A DNA stretch of 52,555 nt, from assembly GCA_964369525.1 (NCBI GenBank), contig CAYJEW010000008.1:1-52555 (forward strand). Direction: 5' to 3'. The stretch comes from JAAYCI01 sp964369525 (GTDB lineage: Bacteria; Bacillota; Clostridia; Oscillospirales; Ruminococcaceae). A model generated the notes under the pieces. It made no database searches. It had not been told where the DNA came from and saw nothing but the letters and a program-made list of their open reading frames with translations. Positions 43,496-50,154 of this stretch are shown here, piece by piece (within the stretch, counting starts at the first letter, position 1; each line of letters starts with the position of its first letter). The position numbers and the translations under genes were made by a program.

Positions 43496-43519
43496 ATCAC
43501 AAAGTGATACATTTGTGAT
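43496..43519. promoter_or_regulatory. Operator-like palindrome upstream of the lipoprotein gene
   Basis: ATCACAAA, eight bases, TTTGTGAT, a perfect 8-bp inverted repeat, with a nested TATCAC/GTGATA. It sits at the expected promoter of the minus-strand lipoprotein gene, next to an AT-rich segment with ATTATA (43481-43486). The spacing fits a dimeric regulator such as a CRP/FNR-type protein; no factor is identified. Confidence 0.5.
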
Positions 43520-43611
43520 AAAAAAATAAAAAATGTAATTTTAATGCAAATGTTAGGAATGTAAGCTTTAAAACAAGCAGTAAAAGGCTTTTACCATTTA
43601 TTGCATATAGC

Positions 43612-43640
43612 TTTACGAACGCCGTAGGTGAAGTTATAAT
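43612..43640 (+). promoter_or_regulatory. Promoter of the YifB/ComM-like gene
   Basis: TTTACG, 17 bases, perfect TATAAT (43635-43640). Leader of about 60 bases. Confidence 0.55.
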
Positions 43641-43707
43641 AAAGTAAAGCGCATATTTTACATGCGGTGGTGAAAATGGCGGCCGCTACCTTTAATTGAG
43701 GGTTTGT

Positions 43708-45246
43708 ATGTATACAAGGCTATACAGCATGGGCGCGTTTGCGCTAAATGGGTTTGTGGTAACCGCAGAGGTGGATATCTCGGGCGGTATACCTCAAATT
43801 TCGGTTGTGGGCCTGCCGGATAACGCTGTTAAAGAAGCGGTAGAGCGTGTGCGAAGTGCCGTAAAAAATATAGGGTACGAGTACCCGCTTGGGCGCATAA
43901 CGGTAAACCTAGCGCCTGCCGACATACGCAAAACAGGTGCTGTGTATGACCTGCCGCTGCTGCTGGGTATTCTTGCGGCAAGCGAGCAAGCACCGCCCCT
44001 GCCCGAAGACTGCGCTTTTATTGGTGAGCTTAGCTTAGATGGAAGTGTGCGGCAGGTGCGAGGCGTTTTACCAATGGCGCTGGCTTGTGCCCAGCACGGG
44101 CTAAAGCGCCTGTTTGTACCCAGTGAGAATGCGGCCGAAGCCGCTGTGGCAGATGGCGTGCAGGTGTATGCGGTAAGCCATGCAAAACAGGTAATAGACC
44201 ACCTGGCACAAAAACAAACGCTTGAGCCTTTTATAGCAAAGCAAGACGAGCTACTGCCATCTGCGATGCAGGCAGATTTTGCCGAAGTGTTTGGCCAAGA
44301 AGAGGCAAGGCGCGCAATGGAGATTGCGGCGGTTGGTATGCACAACATTATACTTGTAGGGCCGCCGGGGGCAGGCAAAAGTATGTTGGCAAAGCGCTTG
44401 CCAAGCATTCTACCACCAATGACACGCCAAGAGGCTGTGGAAACAAGCAAAATCTACTCGGTGGCGGGTATGTTGCAAGAGCAGGCGAGCAAAGGCGTGC
44501 TTATGGGGCATAGGCCATTTAGGTCGCCACACCACTCGGTTAGTCCTGCGGGGCTTTCGGGTGGGGGTAGCCAGCCAAGGCCGGGCGAGGTGAGCCTTGC
44601 GCACAATGGCGTTTTGTTTTTAGATGAATTACCGGAGTTTAAGCGAGCGGCGCTGGAGATTTTAAGGCAACCTTTGGAGGACCAGCAGGTAACCGTTAGC
44701 AGGGTGGCGGCAAGCGCCATATTTCCTTGTAGCATTATGCTGGTAGCGGCTATGAACCCCTGCCCGTGCGGGTATTTTGGGCATCCCACTAGGGAGTGCC
44801 GATGCTTTGAAAGCACTATGGACAGATACATGCAAAAGATAAGCGGGCCGCTTTTGGATAGGATAGATTTGCATGTGTCGGTGCAGCCGGTGGAGTATGA
44901 GGCGCTTAGCGAGGGCAGTGGCGGCGAGGCAAGCGCAGACATTAGACGGCGGGTGCAAAAGGCAAGGCTTTTTGCGAAGCAGCGTAGCGAAGGCGGAGCG
45001 CATGTGCCCAACGCAACGCTGGAGGGCGAAGCTCTGCGCAACAGCTGCCGGCTAACCGAGCGTGCGTCGTACATGTTGCAGCTGGCGTTTGAAAAGATGG
45101 GGCTTTCGGCAAGAGGGTATGATAAGGTGCTGAGGGTAAGCCGCACCATTGCAGACCTAGATGAAAAAGAGATAATCGACACACATCATGTAAATGAAGC
45201 TGTGCAGTATAGAAACTTAGACAGAAAATACTGGCACACGCGTTAA
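43708..45246 (+). CDS. YifB/ComM-family Mg-chelatase-like AAA+ ATPase
   Basis: About 512 residues, standard for the family. The N-terminal ISVVGLPDNAVKEAVERV and LPLLLGILAAS are the Lon-protease-like family block. Walker A GPPGAGKSM near residue 218, RSPHHSVSPAGLSGG, Walker B FLDELPEF, and MNPCPCGYFGHP with CRC follow. ComM in Gram-negative bacteria is a branch-migration helicase in transformation; the Clostridia role is less known. ATG 43708 after GAGGG matches the usual N terminus; TTG 43696 is less likely. Confidence 0.92.
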   Translation: MYTRLYSMGAFALNGFVVTAEVDISGGIPQISVVGLPDNAVKEAVERVRSAVKNIGYEYPLGRITVNLAPADIRKTGAVYDLPLLLGILAASEQAPPLPEDCAFIGELSLDGSVRQVRGVLPMALACAQHGLKRLFVPSENAAEAAVADGVQVYAVSHAKQVIDHLAQKQTLEPFIAKQDELLPSAMQADFAEVFGQEEARRAMEIAAVGMHNIILVGPPGAGKSMLAKRLPSILPPMTRQEAVETSKIYSVAGMLQEQASKGVLMGHRPFRSPHHSVSPAGLSGGGSQPRPGEVSLAHNGVLFLDELPEFKRAALEILRQPLEDQQVTVSRVAASAIFPCSIMLVAAMNPCPCGYFGHPTRECRCFESTMDRYMQKISGPLLDRIDLHVSVQPVEYEALSEGSGGEASADIRRRVQKARLFAKQRSEGGAHVPNATLEGEALRNSCRLTERASYMLQLAFEKMGLSARGYDKVLRVSRTIADLDEKEIIDTHHVNEAVQYRNLDRKYWHTR

Positions 45247-45267
45247 AAATAACATAATAAAAACAAA

Positions 45268-45302
45268 GTTTACCTTTTTTGATAAAATCAAAAGGGGTAA
45301 AC
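45268..45302 (+). terminator. Long hairpin after the YifB-like gene, probable terminator
   Basis: GTTTACC TT TTTTGAT pairs with ATCAAAA GG GGTAAAC over AAA (16 bp with two T-G pairs). Followed by GATTTTA, a weak T tract. A TATAAT at 45315-45320 just after it may start the dgt operon, though no good -35 is visible. Confidence 0.5.
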
Positions 45303-45399
45303 GATTTTATGGCGTATAATATTTATAGGAACATTTTTTCGCAAAGATAAAATGATGCAGTGCAGGAGCCTTTTGGCATGCTTGCAGATAGGAGGCAGG

Positions 45400-46422
45400 A
45401 TGAACCCGAGAGAGAGAACAATTGAGATAGAGCGGCAAACGCTATCGCCATATGCTACCCAAAGTGAAAATACCAAAGGCCGCCTGCGCCCTGAAGAGCC
45501 TTGCAATTTGCGAACAGAGTTCCAGCGAGACCGCGACAGAATTATACACAGCAAAAGTTTTAGGCGCTTAAAGCAGAAAACACAGGTGTTTTTGTCGCCT
45601 GAGGGCGACCACTACCGCACCCGCCTTACCCATACACTGGAGGTAAGCCAAATTGCACGCACGGCGGCAAGAGCACTGCGGTTTAACGAAGATTTAACCG
45701 AGGCTGTTGCGCTGGGGCACGACCTTGGCCACACCCCGTTTGGCCATGCGGGCGAGCGAGCGCTGAATGCGCTAAACCCTGCGGGGTTTAAACATTACGA
45801 GCAAAGCGTGCGGGTGGCACAGCGGCTGGAAAAAGGCCACAAAGGCCTAAACCTTACAGCTGAGGTGCTGAACGGGCTGGATCGTCACACAGGCGGCCTA
45901 TGGGCCGACACACCCGAAGGCAAGCTTGTGCGCTATGCCGACCGCATTGCATATATAAACCACGATATAGAAGACGCGATTTCGGCAGGTGTATTGCGCC
46001 CGCAAGATCTACCGCCAGATGCCATAGAGCGCCTTGGCAGCACAAAATCTCAGCGCATTACAACCTTAATCACCTCTCTTATAGAAAACACCGAGCAAGA
46101 TGATGTAAAGATGGCAGAAGATGTGCACGAGCAGTATTTGGCCTTGCATGCGTTTATGTATGCCACGGTGTATGTAGACCCTACCGCTAAAGCCGAGGAA
46201 TCTAAGGTGGAAAAGCTAATGGCTGAGCTTTATGCGTATTTTTTAACCAATCCAAAGCGGATGCCTGATTATTACCATATAATATGCAAGCAAGAGGGCG
46301 ACGAGCGCGCTGTGACCGACTATATTTCCGGCATGACCGATAACTACGCCACACGAGTGTTTGAAGACATATTTGTGCCTAAAGGCTGGGTTGTGCCATA
46401 CTTACCTAGCCATATAGAGTAA
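45400..46422 (+). CDS. dgt: dGTP triphosphohydrolase-like HD protein
   Basis: A 340-residue HD-domain enzyme that splits dNTPs (dGTP typically) to nucleoside and triphosphate. YRTRLTHTLEVSQIARTAARAL near 75 and VALGHDLGHTPFGHAGE near 107 carry the His and His-Asp metal ligands. HDIEDAISAG provides the later Asp. Its length and motifs match the shorter Gram-positive dgt-like group. ATG 45400 follows AGGAGG. It precedes dnaG, an arrangement common in Firmicutes, and probably begins the dgt-dnaG-rpoD operon. Confidence 0.93.
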   Translation: MNPRERTIEIERQTLSPYATQSENTKGRLRPEEPCNLRTEFQRDRDRIIHSKSFRRLKQKTQVFLSPEGDHYRTRLTHTLEVSQIARTAARALRFNEDLTEAVALGHDLGHTPFGHAGERALNALNPAGFKHYEQSVRVAQRLEKGHKGLNLTAEVLNGLDRHTGGLWADTPEGKLVRYADRIAYINHDIEDAISAGVLRPQDLPPDAIERLGSTKSQRITTLITSLIENTEQDDVKMAEDVHEQYLALHAFMYATVYVDPTAKAEESKVEKLMAELYAYFLTNPKRMPDYYHIICKQEGDERAVTDYISGMTDNYATRVFEDIFVPKGWVVPYLPSHIE

Positions 46423-46447
46423 TATTTTTTAAAAAGGAGGTGCGCTG

Positions 46448-48232
46448 TTGGCTATACCGCAAGACTATATAGCAGAGCTAACCCGTCGCACCGATATTAC
46501 CGAGCTGGTGCGCAGTTATGTGGAGCTAAAACGTAATGGCCGCATGGAAAAGGGGCTGTGCCCTTTCCACAACGAAAAGACCCCCTCGTTTTATGTGTAC
46601 CCTGAAACAGATAGTTTTTACTGTTTTGGCTGTGGCGCAGGTGGAGACGCAATTACGTTTGTAAAAAATATTCAAAGCTTAAGCTACGTGGAAGCAATAA
46701 AATTTTTAGCGGCCAGAGCAGGCATGCCCATGCCAGACGAGGACGACACGCAGGCAAAGCAGCGCAACAGGCTATTATCTATAAACCGCGAGGCGGCAAG
46801 GTTTTATGCGGCGGCGCTAAACACACAGCAGGGTGCGCAGGCCCGCAGCTACTTGCGGGGGCGCAAGCTGGAGGATAAGACAATTCGAGGCTTTGGGCTT
46901 GGTTATGCGCCTGCTGAATTCGGTAGCCTGCTAGAGCATCTAAAGCGCCAGGGTTTTAGCGAAGACGAGCTTGTTAGTGCGGGTGTTTGCAAGCGCAGCG
47001 AGCGAGGCGGGCTTTACGATGCGTTTAGAGACAGGATAGTTTTTCCTATTATAGACCTGCGAGGAAATGTGATTGCATTTGGCGGGCGAATGATGGGCGA
47101 GGGGCGAGGGCCTAAGTACCTTAATAGTGCAGATACGCCAATGTTTAAAAAAAGCCGTAATCTTTTTGCGCTAAACATTGCGAGAAAAAGTACGTCTAAG
47201 CGGATGATTTTAACAGAAGGGTATATGGATACCATCAGCTTGCACCAAGCAGGGTTTGACACCGCCATAGCCACGCTAGGCACAGCGCTAACGGCAGAAC
47301 AAGCAAAGCTGATAAGCAACTATGCAAGCGAGGCTGTGATATGTTACGATAGCGATGAGGCGGGCCAGCGTGCCACTGCGCGAGCAATAAACCTGTTTCG
47401 CTCAACACCTGTAAACGTGAGGGTGCTAACGTTAAACGACGCCAAAGACCCTGATGAATTTATACATAAATATGGGCCGCAGCGTTTTGCACAGCTATTG
47501 GATGGTAGCGGAAATACTATAGAATATGCGCTGGCGCAGGTGCAAAAGCAATACGAACTCGGTAGTCCGGATGGACGGGCAGGGTATATCCGTGAGGCGC
47601 TTGAGCTGCTGGCACGGCAGGCGTCGCCGGTAGAGCAGGATATATACGCAGGCCGAATTGCCGAGCAAACCGATGTTGCCAAAGCGGCTATATTAACCCA
47701 GCTAGACGGGGTGATGAGACAACATAACTCCAAAGCCAGAAAAGAACGCGAAAAACGCCTAAAAGACGAAACTGCTGCTGCGGCAATAAACCTGCCGTAC
47801 GGTGCGGGAGGAAAAGCACTTAAGGTGGCGTTTGCAGAGCAGCAGCTACTGGCGGCCATGCTAAAAGATGCCGAAAAGTATGTGCCAATGGTATGCGAAA
47901 AGGTACGGCCTGAGCACATGGTAGTGCCAGAGATGGCCGAGGCGTATGCCGTTATATTGGACAAGTATAAAAGGCAAGAATATATCGAGCTTTCGGCACT
48001 GGGCGAGTATGTGTCGGAAAAAGTGATGGCTATGCTTGGGCGAGCGCTTGCCCAAAATTATGAGTTTGGTTTTACACAGCAAGACGTGGAAACATATATA
48101 GGCAGACTGCTTGAGGGGTACGCTGCATCAAAAAACAAAAGCGAGATGAGCGCACAAGAGCTTATGCAGTATGTGGCACAGCGCGGCGAACAAAAAGGCA
48201 GGCGGCAAGCAAATACAACCAGTGAGGAGTAG
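46448..48232 (+). CDS. dnaG: DNA primase
   Basis: Synthesises RNA primers for replication. A 594-residue protein: zinc-binding CPFHNEKTPSF with FYCFGCG near residues 38-64, the TOPRIM domain with LTEGYMDTISLHQAG near 260 and CYDSDEAGQRAT near 300, and a C-terminal helicase-interacting helical region. TTG 46448 is the start, since AAAGGAGGTG lies five bases upstream and the N terminus IPQDYIAELTRRTDI is family-like. The gap to rpoD is three bases. Confidence 0.96.
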   Translation: MAIPQDYIAELTRRTDITELVRSYVELKRNGRMEKGLCPFHNEKTPSFYVYPETDSFYCFGCGAGGDAITFVKNIQSLSYVEAIKFLAARAGMPMPDEDDTQAKQRNRLLSINREAARFYAAALNTQQGAQARSYLRGRKLEDKTIRGFGLGYAPAEFGSLLEHLKRQGFSEDELVSAGVCKRSERGGLYDAFRDRIVFPIIDLRGNVIAFGGRMMGEGRGPKYLNSADTPMFKKSRNLFALNIARKSTSKRMILTEGYMDTISLHQAGFDTAIATLGTALTAEQAKLISNYASEAVICYDSDEAGQRATARAINLFRSTPVNVRVLTLNDAKDPDEFIHKYGPQRFAQLLDGSGNTIEYALAQVQKQYELGSPDGRAGYIREALELLARQASPVEQDIYAGRIAEQTDVAKAAILTQLDGVMRQHNSKARKEREKRLKDETAAAAINLPYGAGGKALKVAFAEQQLLAAMLKDAEKYVPMVCEKVRPEHMVVPEMAEAYAVILDKYKRQEYIELSALGEYVSEKVMAMLGRALAQNYEFGFTQQDVETYIGRLLEGYAASKNKSEMSAQELMQYVAQRGEQKGRRQANTTSEE

Positions 48233-48235
48233 CAG

Positions 48236-49324
48236 ATGGCAGACAAAAAGAACATAATTAAAGATCTTGTGGAAACAGGTAAACGCAACCAGCGCTTAAC
48301 CACCAAAGAGATTAATGATGTATTAGAAGAGATAGGTTTTGATGTAGAGCTGGTAGATAAGCTTTACGAAACACTGGACGCCAATAATATTGAGATTGTG
48401 GACGAGCCGGACCCGGATGCTGAAAAATTCACACTTACCGAAGACAGTGTGGATCAGTTTGAGAGCGAGCTGTCGGCAGAGGGTGTTGCTATTGACGACC
48501 CTGTTAAGGTATACCTTAAAGAGATAGGGCGTGTGCCACTGCTTACTAGCGAGGAAGAGGTTGCGCTGGCTATCCGTATTCAGCAGGGCGGCAGTGATGG
48601 CGATATTGCCAAAAAACGCCTATCAGAGGCAAACCTAAGGCTGGTGGTAAGCATAGCCAAGCGCTATGTGGGCCGTGGAATGCAATTTTTGGATTTGATA
48701 CAAGAGGGCAACCTAGGGCTTATTAAAGCGGTTGAAAAGTTTGACCACACCAAGGGCTTTAAGTTCTCCACATATGCTACATGGTGGATACGCCAGGCCA
48801 TTACCCGCGCTATTGCCGACCAAGCCAGAACCATCCGCATACCTGTGCATATGGTGGAAACGATAAACAAGGTAAAAAAGGTGAGTAGCCAACTACTGCA
48901 CCGCAATGGCCACGAAGCCACCGCCGACGAGATTGCCGACGAGTTGGGCATGCCGGTGGAAAAGGTGCGCGAAATTATGCGTGTAGCGCAGGAGCCTGTG
49001 AGCCTTGAAACCCCCATTGGTGAAGAGGAAGATAGCCACCTGGGCGATTTTATTCCCGACGAGGATGCCCCGGTGCCGGCGGAGGTGGCCAGCCATACAT
49101 TGCTTAAAGAGCAACTGGCAGGTGTATTGCAAACGCTTACCCACCGCGAAGAGCGGGTGCTTAGGCTTAGGTTTGGGCTGGAAGACGGCCGCCCCCGCAC
49201 GCTGGAAGAGGTGGGCAAAGAGTTTAGGGTTACAAGGGAGCGTATTCGCCAGATAGAGGCAAAGGCGCTACGCAAACTGCGCCACCCAAGCCGTAGCAAA
49301 AAGCTGCGAGATTTTCTTGATTAA
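48236..49324 (+). CDS. rpoD: Primary sigma factor (sigma A / RpoD)
   Basis: Directs RNA polymerase to vegetative promoters. 362 residues, the short Gram-positive form without the large insert of proteobacterial sigma 70. Region 1.1-like N terminus, region 1.2 DPVKVYLKEIGRVPLLT near 88, region 2 KFSTYATWWIRQAITRAIADQ near 180 (-10 recognition), region 3 and region 4 with VTRERIRQIEAKALRKLRHPSR (-35 recognition helix). GGAG lies nine bases upstream. The many TTGACA-17-TATAAT promoters in the window fit this factor. Confidence 0.97.
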   Translation: MADKKNIIKDLVETGKRNQRLTTKEINDVLEEIGFDVELVDKLYETLDANNIEIVDEPDPDAEKFTLTEDSVDQFESELSAEGVAIDDPVKVYLKEIGRVPLLTSEEEVALAIRIQQGGSDGDIAKKRLSEANLRLVVSIAKRYVGRGMQFLDLIQEGNLGLIKAVEKFDHTKGFKFSTYATWWIRQAITRAIADQARTIRIPVHMVETINKVKKVSSQLLHRNGHEATADEIADELGMPVEKVREIMRVAQEPVSLETPIGEEEDSHLGDFIPDEDAPVPAEVASHTLLKEQLAGVLQTLTHREERVLRLRFGLEDGRPRTLEEVGKEFRVTRERIRQIEAKALRKLRHPSRSKKLRDFLD

Positions 49325-49325
49325 T

Positions 49326-49354
49326 TTGACAAACTCTGCTGTGGTGAGTATACT
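49326..49354 (+). promoter_or_regulatory. Promoter of the Rrf2 regulator gene
   Basis: TTGACA (49326-49331), 17 bases, TATACT (49349-49354), starting two bases after the rpoD stop. TATACT and AGTATA (49371-49376) form an inverted repeat over the start site, which could be the regulator's own operator. Confidence 0.75.
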
Positions 49355-49413
49355 TTAAATATAGTAATTTAGTATAGTTTGGCGACCGAGGCATCGGCCA
49401 CAGCGGAGGGCAT

Positions 49414-49803
49414 ATGTATATCACACAAGAGGCAGACTACGCTTTGCGTATTGTGCATTGCTTAGTTAAAAGCGGTAAACGCAGAGATGCACGAAGCATT
49501 AGCCAAGAGGTGTGTGTAACGTTGCGCTTTAGCTTGAAAATTTTAGGTAAGTTAAGTGCAGCAGGCGTGGTAAACAGTTTTAAGGGCAACCGCGGTGGGT
49601 ATGAGCTGGCCTGCCCGGCAGACCAGATTACCCTAAAAGATGTAATATGTGCCGTAGAGGGGCCGTATGTGATGTCTCGTTGTTTATGCGAGGGAGAGTG
49701 CAACCGACAGCTAAACAACCAGTGCGGTTTTCAGCGGGTGTTTAGCCGCATAAGCGACACGGTGAACCGCCAGCTGGACGAGGTTAAGCTAAGCGACATT
49801 TAG
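49414..49803 (+). CDS. Rrf2-family transcription regulator with Fe-S type cysteines
   Basis: A 129-residue winged-helix protein. The N-terminal TQEADYALRIVHCLVKSG and the recognition-helix region RFSLKILGKLSAAGVVNSFKGNRGGYEL are standard Rrf2. Near residues 90-104 the cysteines read C-L-C-E-G-E-C-N-R-Q-L-N-N-Q-C, which includes the C-x5-C-x7-C spacing of IscR-like [2Fe-2S] regulators, with one additional Cys. It probably senses iron-sulfur or redox status. Targets are unknown; no isc or suf genes are adjacent. Confidence 0.88.
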   Translation: MYITQEADYALRIVHCLVKSGKRRDARSISQEVCVTLRFSLKILGKLSAAGVVNSFKGNRGGYELACPADQITLKDVICAVEGPYVMSRCLCEGECNRQLNNQCGFQRVFSRISDTVNRQLDEVKLSDI

Positions 49804-49827
49804 CACGTTTTACTTTTTAATATTCAT

Positions 49828-49863
49828 AAAGCCACCCAGCAGAGTTTTGCGGGGTGGCTTTAT
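49828..49863 (+). terminator. Terminator after the Rrf2 gene
   Basis: AAAGCCACCC (49828-49837) pairs with GGGTGGCTTT (49852-49861), followed by ATT. Confidence 0.85.
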
Positions 49864-50154
49864 TGCGGGGTGCAACAGAAGAGCTGTTGCAAGCAAAATC
49901 TATACACGCCCCCATGTGTGTCATCATGAAGAAATGCGCTTTCGCCCCTTGACATTGCCCCTTAAGCGTCGTATAATTTAAAATTATCATCATAGTGGCT
50001 ATATATACGCTTTTGCAAAGAATATTGACGAAAATGTAGAATTTTACCCCATAACCATTGTGCAAAATGCACACAAAAATGGGGCTTTCGCTGTGATTGA
50101 TACCATATTGTTTTTAAGAAAAAATTGATAATAGAACGGAGAGGGTTGCGGATT
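49864..50154 (+). promoter_or_regulatory. rpoB upstream region: hairpin, consensus promoter and structured leader
   Basis: Hairpin TGCAACAG/CTGTTGCA (49871-49891, loop AAGAG) lies before the promoter. TTGACA (49949-49954), exactly 17 bases, TATAAT (49972-49977) is a perfect consensus promoter. The leader is about 170 bases and holds a two-part hairpin: CCCCAT (50047-50052) with ATGGGG (50079-50084), and inside it TGTGC/GCACA (50059-50063, 50069-50073). No T run follows, so it is not a plain terminator. GGAGAGGG (50138-50145) is the ribosome binding site. No gene is seen here. Confidence 0.8.

Noticed and set aside
44454..45182. 242-codon minus-strand frame inside the YifB-like gene
   Set aside because: Shadow of a GC-richer conserved gene; composition is typical antisense and no motif is present.
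48664..49299. 211-codon minus-strand frame inside rpoD
   Set aside because: Antisense shadow of the conserved sigma regions; no start signal or motif.
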